From an uncultured Clostridia bacterium (GTDB lineage: Bacteria; Bacillota; Clostridia; UBA1381): DNA of 42,566 bases. How positions within the stretch are numbered: the stretch's first letter is position 1; every line of letters begins with the position of its first letter. The DNA lies in the NCBI GenBank assembly GCA_934463455.1, contig CAKSJU010000005.1, positions 1-42,566 of the forward strand, given 5' to 3'. This document shows, piece after piece, positions 24,047 through 32,150 of the stretch. The translations under genes and the position numbers were made by a program. Below the pieces are notes generated by a model. It saw only the letters and a list, made by a program, of their open reading frames with translations. It ran no database searches and was not told the DNA's origin.

Positions 24047-25999
24047 TTGAATAACGACAAAAAAACGCCGCAAAACCCGCTTAAAAATCCGTTTTTGGTA
24101 TTTTTAATGCTTTCACTTGTGGCAACAATAGTATTAAATTTATTGCTTTCGAGCTTTACTCCGTCTCTTGAAAAAGAAATCTATTACAGTGATTTCATTT
24201 CTATGCTTGAGAAGGATGAAATAGAAAAAGTCGAACTCAGCTCGGATAAAATTATAATTTATCCAAAATCAAAGGATTCGGATAAAAGTACGCAAAACAG
24301 CATGCTCGGCTTTTTGCTGCCCTCTTCCGAAGCCCCGGTAAAAACATATTACACAGGTTATATAAATGACCCGGATTTGGTTAAGCTTTTGAACGAGCAT
24401 AACATAAAATACACCCGTCCCGTCGTGGAATCGAATTATATTCTTGATTTCTTTGTTACATGGATTTTGCCTTTCGCTTTTCTTTATTTGCTGCTTGCCA
24501 TTTTTATGCGCTTTATGTCCAAAAAAATGGGCGGCGGCGGATTTATGTCGGTAGGACAAAGCAATGCAAAGGTTTATATGGAAAACAAAACCGGTGTGAC
24601 CTTTGCGGATGTGGCGGGTCAGGAAGAAGCAAAGGAATCACTTAATGAAATTGTTGATTTTCTTCACAACCCGGGCAAATATACCGCTATCGGAGCAAAA
24701 CAGCCTAAAGGCGCACTGCTTGTCGGTCCTCCGGGAACAGGTAAAACACTTTTGGCGAAAGCAGTTGCCGGAGAAGCCAACGTACCTTTCTTCTCTCTTT
24801 CAGGCTCGGAATTTGTGGAAATGTTTGTCGGAGTCGGAGCTTCAAGAGTCCGCGACTTGTTCAAGCAAGCCTCCGCAAAAGCTCCCTGTATCATTTTTAT
24901 AGATGAAATCGACGCTATAGGAAAAAGCCGAGACAGCCAATACGGCGGCGGCAATGACGAGAGAGAACAAACGCTTAACCAATTGCTTGCCGAAATGGAC
25001 GGCTTTGATTCATCAAAGGGCGTTGTCATACTGGCTGCCACAAACCGACCGGAAATTCTTGATAAAGCACTTTTGCGTCCCGGAAGATTTGACAGACGCA
25101 TAATTGTAGAAAAGCCCGATTTAAAGGGCAGAGAAGATATTTTAAAGGTGCACTCGAAAAATGTCCGTATGTCCCGCGACATAGACCTGCACGAAATGGC
25201 TCTGGCAACAAGCGGAGCTGTGGGTGCCGACCTTGCGAATATGGTAAACGAAGCCGCTTTGCGTGCCGTAAGAATGAAGCGAAACGAAGTTCTTCAGGAG
25301 GACTTGATGGAAGCTGTTGAGGTTATCATTGCCGGCAAGGAGAAAAAAGACAGAATCCTTTCGGAAAAGGAAAAACACATTGTTGCTTATCACGAGGTAG
25401 GACATGCACTTGCAACCGCACTGCAAAAAAATACCGACCCGGTACAAAAAATCACAATCGTACCGCGTACAATGGGTGCTTTGGGCTACACAATGCAGAT
25501 GCCCGAAGAAGAGCATTACCTTATGTCAAAAGATGAAATACTCGACCAGATTGTTGTTCTTTTGGCAGGACGTGCGGCAGAGGAGCTTATTTTCAATACA
25601 AAAACTACCGGTGCCGCAAATGATATAGAGCGCGCAAACGAGCTTGCTCACAATATGATTGCTCAGTACGGAATGTCTGATGAATTCGGAATGGCGTCAC
25701 TCGAAAGTATCTCAAACAAATACCTTGACGGAACTCCGGTTTCTCACTGCTCGGACGAGACAAAAACACGTCTTGACAACGCTGTTGTCAAATTATTAAA
25801 AGAGTCTTACGACAAAGCAATAATGCTGCTTCGCGAAAACAAACCGGCTCTTGACGAAATATCTGAATTTCTTATTAGGAAAGAGACCATAACAGGCGAT
25901 GAATTTATGTCAATATTCAGAAAATTCCAACCTGTTGAAGAAGAGCAAGCCGAGGAAAGCAAATCAGAAAACGAGCAACAGCCCGAAATTTCCGAATAA
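24047..25999 (+). CDS. ftsH: ATP-dependent zinc metalloprotease FtsH
   Basis: Membrane AAA+ metalloprotease for membrane-protein quality control. The 650-residue product starts at a TTG (24047), chosen because AAGGAGG stands seven bases upstream; the frame is open further but upstream codons overlap the promoter. Two membrane helices (about 17-38 and 130-155) flank a small extracytoplasmic domain. The AAA module has Walker A GPPGTGKT (227-234), Walker B IIFIDEIDAIG and the second region of homology (NRPEILDKALLRPGRFDR). The protease has the zinc motif HEVGH (449-453). The C-terminus is Glu/Gln rich. It is flanked by its own promoter and terminator. Confidence 0.97.
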   Translation: MNNDKKTPQNPLKNPFLVFLMLSLVATIVLNLLLSSFTPSLEKEIYYSDFISMLEKDEIEKVELSSDKIIIYPKSKDSDKSTQNSMLGFLLPSSEAPVKTYYTGYINDPDLVKLLNEHNIKYTRPVVESNYILDFFVTWILPFAFLYLLLAIFMRFMSKKMGGGGFMSVGQSNAKVYMENKTGVTFADVAGQEEAKESLNEIVDFLHNPGKYTAIGAKQPKGALLVGPPGTGKTLLAKAVAGEANVPFFSLSGSEFVEMFVGVGASRVRDLFKQASAKAPCIIFIDEIDAIGKSRDSQYGGGNDEREQTLNQLLAEMDGFDSSKGVVILAATNRPEILDKALLRPGRFDRRIIVEKPDLKGREDILKVHSKNVRMSRDIDLHEMALATSGAVGADLANMVNEAALRAVRMKRNEVLQEDLMEAVEVIIAGKEKKDRILSEKEKHIVAYHEVGHALATALQKNTDPVQKITIVPRTMGALGYTMQMPEEEHYLMSKDEILDQIVVLLAGRAAEELIFNTKTTGAANDIERANELAHNMIAQYGMSDEFGMASLESISNKYLDGTPVSHCSDETKTRLDNAVVKLLKESYDKAIMLLRENKPALDEISEFLIRKETITGDEFMSIFRKFQPVEEEQAEESKSENEQQPEISE

Positions 26000-26014
26000 A
26001 AATAAATTTTATTT

Positions 26015-26054
26015 CCGTATTCCGTTATTTTATAGCGCGGAATACGGATTTTTT
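26015..26054 (+). terminator. terminator of ftsH
   Basis: CCGTATTCCG (26015-26024) and CGGAATACGG (26038-26047) form a perfect 10-pair stem, followed by ATTTTTT. Confidence 0.88.
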
Positions 26055-26108
26055 ATGTCAATAGACGGAAATTTCAAAAAAACTATTCCCAAATCGGAAC
26101 AAATATAG

Positions 26109-26202
26109 TATAATAATAACAACAACATAAATATGCCGCCGCATCTCCCGCGGGCGCGGCATTATATCAAACCGCGCGGGCAGAAAGGCAATACATATCA
26201 TT
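26109..26202 (+). promoter_or_regulatory. GC-rich leader of mecA with alternative stems
   Basis: A -10 TATAAT lies at 26109-26114, with only a weak -35 (TTCCCA) 17 bases upstream. The leader behind it has a stem ATGCCGC/GCGGCAT (26133-26139 with 26156-26162), and a competing stem GCGCGG/CCGCGC (26154-26159 with 26172-26177) that uses some of the same bases. The loop of the first stem (CCCGCG, 26147-26152) can also pair with CGCGGG (26175-26180) as a pseudoknot. No known riboswitch is recognised. Confidence 0.45.
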
Positions 26203-26781
26203 ATGAGAATAGAAAAGCTTGAACTCAACAAAATAAAAATTACGTTCCTTTTCGAAGATTTGAAAATGTATAACATAAATGCAAACAAAATAAACCCCGA
26301 TTCTCCCGAGCTTCATTCATTTTTATGTGAAGTGATGAAAATCGTACAATCGGAAACCAATTTTAATCCTTATGACGGTCAGGTTGTGATTGAAGCTACT
26401 CCATGTGGAGACGGTCTTGTTCTTATGCTTTCGAAAATAGGCTCAAAACAGGTAAAACAATCTCTTCCCAAAATAAAAAAAATAAAGGCTGTGAAAAAAA
26501 AGACGGTAAAAAGAGAATATATTTACAGTTTTTCGGATTTTGGCAAATTTGAAGAGTTTGTCCGTGCTTGCCCGAATTTTGATTTAAGCGAAGCTAAACT
26601 ATATTCAATCGGCAGTATTTACTGCGTTGTCACCGACATGTTTGACTGCCGTCTGTCGGAATTCGGTGAATTGTGTCCTGTCGGCAAATTAACTCTTCCC
26701 TATCTTATTGAGCACGGAAAATTAATTGCATCGGGCAAGCAATTTCAAAATATTACAGCTTTTATAAAGGAGAATAACTAA
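26203..26781 (+). CDS. mecA: MecA-family adaptor protein
   Basis: Adaptor that delivers substrates to ClpC-type proteases in Firmicutes. 192 residues, starting MRIEKLELNKIKITFLFEDL, the typical MecA N-terminal substrate-binding domain. A lysine-rich linker (about 85-105) follows, then a C-terminal domain (YSFSDFGKFEEFVRACPNF ... LIEHGKLIAS) for Clp binding. It is a little shorter than Bacillus MecA (218 residues). ClpC and known targets are not in the window, so the regulated pathway is unknown. The stop overlaps the start of the oxidoreductase gene by one base. Confidence 0.87.
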   Translation: MRIEKLELNKIKITFLFEDLKMYNINANKINPDSPELHSFLCEVMKIVQSETNFNPYDGQVVIEATPCGDGLVLMLSKIGSKQVKQSLPKIKKIKAVKKKTVKREYIYSFSDFGKFEEFVRACPNFDLSEAKLYSIGSIYCVVTDMFDCRLSEFGELCPVGKLTLPYLIEHGKLIASGKQFQNITAFIKENN

Positions 26782-27752
26782 TGCTTAAATATGCGGTAAT
26801 CGGCAGAAATTTCATAGTTGATTGGTTTTTGGAAGCGGCGTGTACATTTCCCGATTTATATTTTTACGGAGTATATTCGAGAAATTCCGAAACCGCCGCC
26901 GAATATGCAAAAAAACACGGAGCCGAAAAAATTTATACTTTAATCGAAGATATTTGCTCGGACAAAAACGTGGATTTTGTATATATTGCAAGTCCGAACT
27001 TATGCCACAAAGAGCAGGCGGAAATGCTTTTAAAAGCAGGTAAGCATGTCCTTTGCGAAAAACCTGCCGTTCTTTCGGAAAAAGATTTTTTGCATCTTTC
27101 GGATATTGCAAAAAGAAATAATGCGGTCTTTATGGAAGCGACCGTTCCGCTGCATATGCCCGCATTTTCCGAAATAAAAAAGCTTCTTCCCACACTCGGT
27201 AAAATTAATGCGATTGATTTTACCTTTTGTCAATATTCATCGCGCTATGACCGATTTAAAGCCGGGATAATGACAAACACCTTTGACCCTACTCTCGGGA
27301 ACGGCTCATTAATGGATTTGGGTATTTACTGTATCGAAATGCTTTGCGCTCTTTTCGGTTATCCCGAGGAGGTTTCCGGCTCTGCTGTTTTTCTTCCGGA
27401 AAGCATTGACGCCGTGTCCTCTCTTGTATGCCGATATAACGACAAAATTGCAAAAATCACCGCCTCCAAAGTATGTGACAGTGCTGTTCCGTCGCAAATT
27501 CAAGGCGAAAATGCCTGTCTGACAATAGATAAAATGTCTCGTCCGAAAATTATAAGGCTTTACAAAAAAAGGTTGGAGACCGCAGCTTTTGACCTATCAT
27601 CCCCCCGTCCGGATATGGCATATGAAATTGAAAATTTTATTCGGCAAATATCGGGAGAACATACCGATTATTATAACAATATAAGTCTAATGAGTATCAA
27701 GCTATGCGACAAGGCTCGTGAAAAACTCGGTATAGACTTTAAAAAAAGATAA
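26781..27752 (+). CDS. Gfo/Idh/MocA family oxidoreductase
   Basis: NAD(P)-dependent oxidoreductase-like protein, 323 residues: an N-terminal Rossmann domain and a C-terminal Gfo/Idh/MocA beta-sheet domain. Marks: VYIASPNLCHKEQAEMLL, GKHVLCEKP (the EKP motif) and LGNGSLMDLGIYCIEML. The first nucleotide-binding turn reads VIGRNFIVDWF, where the usual G-T/x-G-xI has R-N-F, so cofactor binding may be altered. The substrate is probably a sugar, polyol or related carbonyl compound but cannot be stated. It is coupled to mecA by a one-base overlap, with its AAGGAG site inside mecA; no functional link is known. Confidence 0.85.
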   Translation: MLKYAVIGRNFIVDWFLEAACTFPDLYFYGVYSRNSETAAEYAKKHGAEKIYTLIEDICSDKNVDFVYIASPNLCHKEQAEMLLKAGKHVLCEKPAVLSEKDFLHLSDIAKRNNAVFMEATVPLHMPAFSEIKKLLPTLGKINAIDFTFCQYSSRYDRFKAGIMTNTFDPTLGNGSLMDLGIYCIEMLCALFGYPEEVSGSAVFLPESIDAVSSLVCRYNDKIAKITASKVCDSAVPSQIQGENACLTIDKMSRPKIIRLYKKRLETAAFDLSSPRPDMAYEIENFIRQISGEHTDYYNNISLMSIKLCDKAREKLGIDFKKR

Positions 27753-27791
27753 AATTTACATTTAGTTCATACAATACGATAAAAAATATAT

Positions 27792-27950
27792 TATAATATA
27801 ACCATAGTGCAGATGTCTCCGCCTCTTAGCCGGCAGACCCACCGCACAGGTTACAATCCGTTGCAGGCTCTGCTCCTTACAGCCAAAGAGCGATGCTTTG
27901 CTTCGATCTAAACTATATTTAAATTACGATAACTTGGAGTTGACCTTTTT
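27792..27950 (+). promoter_or_regulatory. candidate structured leader before the HtrA-like gene
   Basis: A -10 TATAAT (27792-27797) without a convincing -35 is followed by about 147 bases before the ATG at 27951. The first 100 bases are GC-richer than the surroundings and can fold: GTGC...GCAC enclosing GTCT...AGAC and GCC...GGC within about 27807-27847, then GGCT...AGCC around 27868-27886. I find no match to a known riboswitch, SRP RNA, 6S RNA or tRNA from memory. Confidence 0.4.
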
Positions 27951-29063
27951 ATGAATGAATATCAATGGTATCATGATTCACTGCCTGCCGCAAAGCCTGC
28001 GGAATACAAAGGAGCAAAAAAGAAAATGCCGTCATGGCTTATCACGCTGATTGTTTCCGTGATTGTTTCTTCGGTATTGCTTGCCGCATTTGCAATATTT
28101 GTTATGCCGCTTATTAAAACACCTACAACCATTCATTATTCAAATAATACCGCCGTACCCTCCGAAGATTTTAAAAGCGAAAGCATTTCCGCTCTTGCAA
28201 AACATGGTGCTGATTGTACAGTTTATGTTTCATCAAGCGGTATGGCAGGCGGATTTTTTAATCAACAGGTATCTCTCGGCGACGGCTCGGGAGTAATAAT
28301 AAGTGAAGACGGCTATATTATCACAAGCAGCTCTGTTGTCAATTCCGGAACCGAAGTCAAGGTTACTTTAAACGACGGTCAGGAAATCCCCGCCATGGTT
28401 GTCGGAAATGACCAGAAAACCGACATTGCCATACTGAAAATAGACGCTGACGGTCTCATTCCGGCAGCTTTGGGAAATTCACAGCTGCTTAATGTAGGTG
28501 ACCCGATTATGGCAGTCGGCAATCCGCTCGGTCCTAAAATTATGAATACGGTTACTTACGGCATTATCTCCGGGATTAACAATAACGTTTCACTTCAAAA
28601 AGGGATTACAATGAATTTTCTTCAGACAGATGCAAATATAGGTGCCGGCAATGCCGGAGGAGCATTGTTTAATACCAACGGGGACGTTGTCGGAATAGTT
28701 ATTGCAAATATACAAACCGACGGTGGAATTGCTCTTTCGGTACCGATAAACGATGTAAAGCCGCTGCTTTCCTCATTTATCGGAGCCGAGCATGAAAGCG
28801 GCAGCGGCAGCGATACTCCGATGCTTGGAATTACAGCGTCGGAAGAAAAATACGGAGTTGTTGTTGAAACCGTAAGCGAAAATTATCCTGCTGCTAAAGC
28901 AGGAATAAAAGTCGGTGATATAATAATGAAAATCGATGGCACTCCGGTAACAACCGTTGCAAAAATTAATGAAATCCGCATGACTCACCAACGAGGAGAA
29001 ACACTTATCGCAACAATATACCGGGACGGCGAAACCACAGACATACAAATTGTACTTGAATAA
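27951..29063 (+). CDS. HtrA/DegP-family protein with degenerate catalytic triad (probable pseudoprotease)
   Basis: 370 residues: a cytoplasmic N-terminus, one membrane helix (about 28-53), a trypsin-like domain (about 105-275) and a C-terminal PDZ domain (about 288-370, AAKAGIKVGDIIMKIDG). This is the plan of Firmicutes membrane-anchored HtrA proteins, and GSGVIISEDGYIIT, TDIAILKI and ISGINNNV fit the family. However, the active-site His region normally T-N-N-H-V reads T-S-S-S-V (Ser128 replaces His). The nucleophile motif GNSGG reads GNAGG (Ala235 replaces Ser). The Asp (Asp158) remains. The DNA at both sites is clean and the frame is intact, so the protein is probably a folded but non-proteolytic binding protein. 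The ribosome site upstream is weak (GGAG). Confidence 0.88.
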   Translation: MNEYQWYHDSLPAAKPAEYKGAKKKMPSWLITLIVSVIVSSVLLAAFAIFVMPLIKTPTTIHYSNNTAVPSEDFKSESISALAKHGADCTVYVSSSGMAGGFFNQQVSLGDGSGVIISEDGYIITSSSVVNSGTEVKVTLNDGQEIPAMVVGNDQKTDIAILKIDADGLIPAALGNSQLLNVGDPIMAVGNPLGPKIMNTVTYGIISGINNNVSLQKGITMNFLQTDANIGAGNAGGALFNTNGDVVGIVIANIQTDGGIALSVPINDVKPLLSSFIGAEHESGSGSDTPMLGITASEEKYGVVVETVSENYPAAKAGIKVGDIIMKIDGTPVTTVAKINEIRMTHQRGETLIATIYRDGETTDIQIVLE

Positions 29064-29113
29064 GAGACTTTGATACAATCCGATAACAATATAAATTTAC
29101 AAAAGGTGATAAA

Positions 29114-29605
29114 ATGATTATACGTACTGCAAAAATCGAGGATTTACAGCGTTTACTCGATATATATAATTACGAAGCAGAAAACGGAATTTCAACCTTC
29201 GACCTTCATCCGAAAACGCTTAAAGAAAGAGAAGAATGGTTTTATCTTCACAATAAAGACAATCATCCTTTAATTGTTGCGGAAGATGACGGCAATGTTA
29301 TAGGCTATGCTTCCCTTTCTCCGTACCGCGACAAAGAAGCTTATGACCAAACGGTTGAATTATCGGTATATGTTGACAGCAATTTCAGAAACAAGGGCGC
29401 GGCAACAGCTCTTATGTCGGAAATATTAAAACTAGCAAAATCAGATGAGCGCACAAAGAAAATAATATCGGTTATAACCTCGGGAAATGAAACAAGCTGC
29501 AAGCTGCATCAAAAATTCGGCTTTGAATACTGCGGCTCAATAACAAAAGTCGGAAAAAAATTCGGCAAATACTTGGGAATTGATAATTATAGTCTTGATG
29601 TATAG
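29114..29605 (+). CDS. GNAT family N-acetyltransferase (phosphinothricin acetyltransferase-like)
   Basis: 163 residues. Begins IIRTAKIEDLQRLLDIYN with TFDLHPKTLKEREEWF, typical of the PAT/YncA branch that acetylates methionine sulfone/sulfoximine-like or amino-acid-like amines. The acetyl-CoA loop motif is FRNKGAATALM (about residues 94-104, in place of the classical R/Q-x-x-G-x-G/A), and KLHQKFGFEYCGSI is the usual C-terminal motif. The actual substrate is unknown; antibiotic resistance should not be assumed. AAGGTG lies before the ATG; it follows the HtrA-like gene by 50 bases and ends before a strong terminator. Confidence 0.88.
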   Translation: MIIRTAKIEDLQRLLDIYNYEAENGISTFDLHPKTLKEREEWFYLHNKDNHPLIVAEDDGNVIGYASLSPYRDKEAYDQTVELSVYVDSNFRNKGAATALMSEILKLAKSDERTKKIISVITSGNETSCKLHQKFGFEYCGSITKVGKKFGKYLGIDNYSLDV

Positions 29606-29644
29606 AAAGCTTTCAGACGACTACAGATTTTAAAAATCAGATGT

Positions 29645-29676
29645 AAAAAGGCTGCCTTTCGGCGCCTTTTTCTTTT
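29645..29676 (+). terminator. terminator after the acetyltransferase
   Basis: AAAAAGGC and GCCTTTTT (29645-29652 with 29663-29671) enclose an inner GCC/GGC pair and a TTTC loop, followed by CTTTT. It can act on both strands. Confidence 0.88.
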
Positions 29677-29765
29677 ATAAAAAAATCTGATAGGAACGAA
29701 AGTGAGCATAATAAAACATTTTTGATTTTTCGGCACCCCCGAGCATGCGCAATTTTCTGTAAATT

Positions 29766-29907
29766 AAAATAGGGTCATCGCAAGAGAATTACATATACTC
29801 GGGCAAAAAGCGAGACAGAGCCGGGCAATGTTATGTTCGGAAAACATTGCCCGCAAATAATCCCGCTTATAAAATATGTAAATTCAATCTACGATGACCC
29901 TGTTTTG
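29766..29907. repeat. large nested inverted repeat (terminator or MITE-like)
   Basis: AAAATAGGGTCATCG (29766-29780) and CGATGACCCTGTTTT (29892-29906) are near-perfect inverted repeats, and the pairing continues inward imperfectly (ATTACATAT with ATATGTAAAT). The centre has a second hairpin, GGGCAATGTT with AACATTGCCC (29823-29832, 29843-29852). It lies directly after the permease stop codon at 29916 and on the minus strand ends in CCCTATTTTAATTT, so it may terminate the ABC unit. Its size (about 142 bases) and matching ends also suit a small inverted-repeat element. Confidence 0.6.
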
Positions 29908-29915
29908 CAATTATA

Positions 29916-30827
29916 TTATCCTTTAAGACCGCTCATATTGAGTCCGCCCATGATATGCTTCGAGAAAATCGCATACATAATAATCATAGGAATAATGGAA
30001 ATCATCAAAAGGAGCATGTATTCGTTATCCATCAATGACGAGCCTGTTGAAAGTCTGTAAAGCATGACCGCAACCGGCTCAAGATTTGTATTACCCAAAA
30101 TCAGATACGGCCACATAAAGTTACCCCATGTACCGGTAATACTGAAGATTGTAACAACCATAATAATCGGTTTGGAAAGCGGGAGGATAATTTTTCCGAA
30201 TATCCCCAAATCGGTACATCCGTCAATTCTTGCAGCTTCCAGATAAGACATCGGAATACTGTTAAAGAAATTACGGAACAGAAGTATATTAAACGCATTG
30301 GCACCCGCCATAATCCAAATAGGCAGATAATTTCCTATTAAGTTTATATGCAGAAGCGGAACATCCACAAATGTCATATACAAAGGTACCATGCTTATTC
30401 CCGGCAAAAGCATTGACCAGAAAACAAGTGTTTCTATTACGCTTGAGCCAACCGGCTTAATTCTTGAAAGCACATATCCCGCAAGTCCGTTTACAACAAT
30501 ATCAAATGCCCAGCATCCGATTATCAGCATTACTGAATTAGTAAAATATTTTAAAACGTTTACCTTAAACCAAACATCCGCAACCTTACCGACATTAAAT
30601 GATTTCGGAATAATCGTCGGCGGAACGGCATACATTTCGCTTACATCTTTAAATCCCGACAAGCCAACCCATAGTGTAGGCAACAAGCATACAAGGCTTA
30701 TCAAAAGCAAAATTGCAAACATTACCCAATATAAAAGAATAAATTTCGGTTTTTTCAAATCCGCAAAATTCAAAAGTCCCTGCGTCTTTGTAGAAAATTT
30801 CGTTACTTTTTTAATCGTACTTTTCAT
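29916..30827 (-). CDS. carbohydrate ABC transporter permease (MalG/LplC-type)
   Basis: 303 residues with six membrane helices and the EAA loop EAARIDGCTDLGIFGKIILP that docks the ATPase, so a CUT1-family inner-membrane permease for oligosaccharides or modified sugars. The C-terminus LNMSGLKG is typical of MalG-like subunits. AGGAGG lies inside the end of the partner permease gene, 14 bases upstream. No substrate-binding protein or ATPase gene is adjacent, so specificity cannot be given. Confidence 0.92.
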   Translation of the reverse strand: MKSTIKKVTKFSTKTQGLLNFADLKKPKFILLYWVMFAILLLISLVCLLPTLWVGLSGFKDVSEMYAVPPTIIPKSFNVGKVADVWFKVNVLKYFTNSVMLIIGCWAFDIVVNGLAGYVLSRIKPVGSSVIETLVFWSMLLPGISMVPLYMTFVDVPLLHINLIGNYLPIWIMAGANAFNILLFRNFFNSIPMSYLEAARIDGCTDLGIFGKIILPLSKPIIMVVTIFSITGTWGNFMWPYLILGNTNLEPVAVMLYRLSTGSSLMDNEYMLLLMISIIPMIIMYAIFSKHIMGGLNMSGLKG

Positions 30828-30841
30828 ATTCTTTCTGCCTC

Positions 30842-31756
30842 CTATTCATCAACGCGCTTATCCAAGCCGAAATATACAAATGTTAATACCAACAGCAAGC
30901 AGAAAGTAACAACTCCCAAAGCAAGCGATTTGTCATACTGACCGTATTTAAAAGCATAATAGTAGTTTGTAAGTCCAAGTGACATAGACGCTCCGTTCGG
31001 TCCGCCGCCCGTCATAGTAAGCGGCTGCTCCGTTACATTGAACACACCGATAATTTGTCTTATAACCATGAGAAGCAAAAGACCTCTCATATGCGGAACA
31101 AGTACATGAATTATTCTTCCGAAAAATCCTGCACCGTCCAAACGTGCAGCTTCGTAAAGCTCTTGGTTTATTCCCTGCAAAGTTGCAAGATACATAATCA
31201 ATGTTGAGCCGAAGCCGTTCCATGACATCGATATTATAATAAGCGGAATGGCAAGGTTTTTATTGGAAAGCCAATTCATCGGCTGAAGTCCGAGATAATA
31301 CCGAAGCATATTCAAAAGTCCGCCTTCGCCGTCCATATATACCATTTTCCAGATAAGACATGTTGCGATACTCGGAATTATAACGGGAAGATATGTACTG
31401 ATTTTGAAATATCCTTGTATATGTACCATTTCGTTAAGCATTACCGCGCATATAAAAGGAAGCGGAAATCCTATAACGAGTGACCAGAATACATATCCTA
31501 CTGTATTCCACAATGTCTGGATAAAGTTCGTATCCGATAACACATCCCTAAAATTCTTAAGTCCCACAAATTCAATCGGTGTAAATCCCTGTAATCTAAA
31601 GAAGGAATATCCTATTCCTATACCAATCGGTCTCCACACTATCATGAAAAACAAAAACAATGACGGAATAATTAAAATCCAGCCCGAAATATTACGTGCC
31701 ACAAGTCCGCCGACATTTTTGTTAGTCGTCTTTTTCTCTGTACTTTTTTTTGCCAT
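30842..31756 (-). CDS. carbohydrate ABC transporter permease (MalF/LplB-type)
   Basis: 304 residues, six membrane helices; N-terminal cytoplasmic basic tail, then ISGWILIIPSLFLFFMIVWRP and EAARLDGAGFFGRIIHVLVP (EAA loop). It pairs with the MalG-type permease downstream as the membrane core of a CUT1 sugar ABC transporter. The ATG at 31756 has AAAGGA eight bases upstream. A plausible promoter lies at 31861-31889, back-to-back with an AraC-type regulator that may control it. Confidence 0.92.
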   Translation of the reverse strand: MAKKSTEKKTTNKNVGGLVARNISGWILIIPSLFLFFMIVWRPIGIGIGYSFFRLQGFTPIEFVGLKNFRDVLSDTNFIQTLWNTVGYVFWSLVIGFPLPFICAVMLNEMVHIQGYFKISTYLPVIIPSIATCLIWKMVYMDGEGGLLNMLRYYLGLQPMNWLSNKNLAIPLIIISMSWNGFGSTLIMYLATLQGINQELYEAARLDGAGFFGRIIHVLVPHMRGLLLLMVIRQIIGVFNVTEQPLTMTGGGPNGASMSLGLTNYYYAFKYGQYDKSLALGVVTFCLLLVLTFVYFGLDKRVDE

Positions 31757-31860
31757 AATAAAAATCCTTTCTTAAAAGTGTTTAAACAATATAATCGGTA
31801 TGACAGCATAAAGCAAAAAAGCATATGCCGGAACGACTATACCGTCCGTTTGTTGAATTT

Positions 31861-31889
31861 ATAATATCATAAAACAATCGGTTTGTACA
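31861..31889 (-). promoter_or_regulatory. promoter candidate of the ABC permease unit
   Basis: On the minus strand TGTACA (31884-31889), a 17-base spacer and TATTAT (31861-31866), 105 bases before the permease start. The leader includes a CGGTAT/ATACCG inverted repeat (about 31797-31853). The rest of the 385-base divergent gap is AT-rich and has no gene. Confidence 0.5.
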
Positions 31890-32056
31890 GACACATTTTC
31901 CCTCTTTGTAACATTTTTCCTCTCATATCATGTTTTATTTTTCTCTCTGTATTCTTTTTCTTCTTTTTTATTACTATTATACAAAAAGTATGTAATGTTT
32001 TTTCTTTTTTATACCGTTTTTTAGAGGATATTTAAAACATTTTTCCAAAAAACTCA

Positions 32057-32085
32057 TTGACACAATATTTTTTATGTGATATACT
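32057..32085 (+). promoter_or_regulatory. sigma-A promoter of the AraC-type regulator
   Basis: Perfect TTGACA (32057-32062), a 17-base spacer and TATACT (32080-32085), about 65 bases before the regulator start. Confidence 0.8.
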
Positions 32086-32150
32086 TTAAATAAATACAGA
32101 ACATTGGTTTTTCAACCATCTACAACTTTTATCAGAGGACGGTGCCGAAT

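Noticed and set aside
26130..26185. ZTP (pfl) riboswitch before mecA
   Set aside because: The CCGC-GGGCA-like end is reminiscent, but the conserved 5' domain is missing and mecA is not a typical target.
27800..27905. tRNA or SRP RNA in the HtrA leader
   Set aside because: The GGTTACAATCC stretch resembles a T-arm loop, but the flanking 5-base stem, anticodon arm and acceptor stem are missing; the SRP tetraloop motif is absent.
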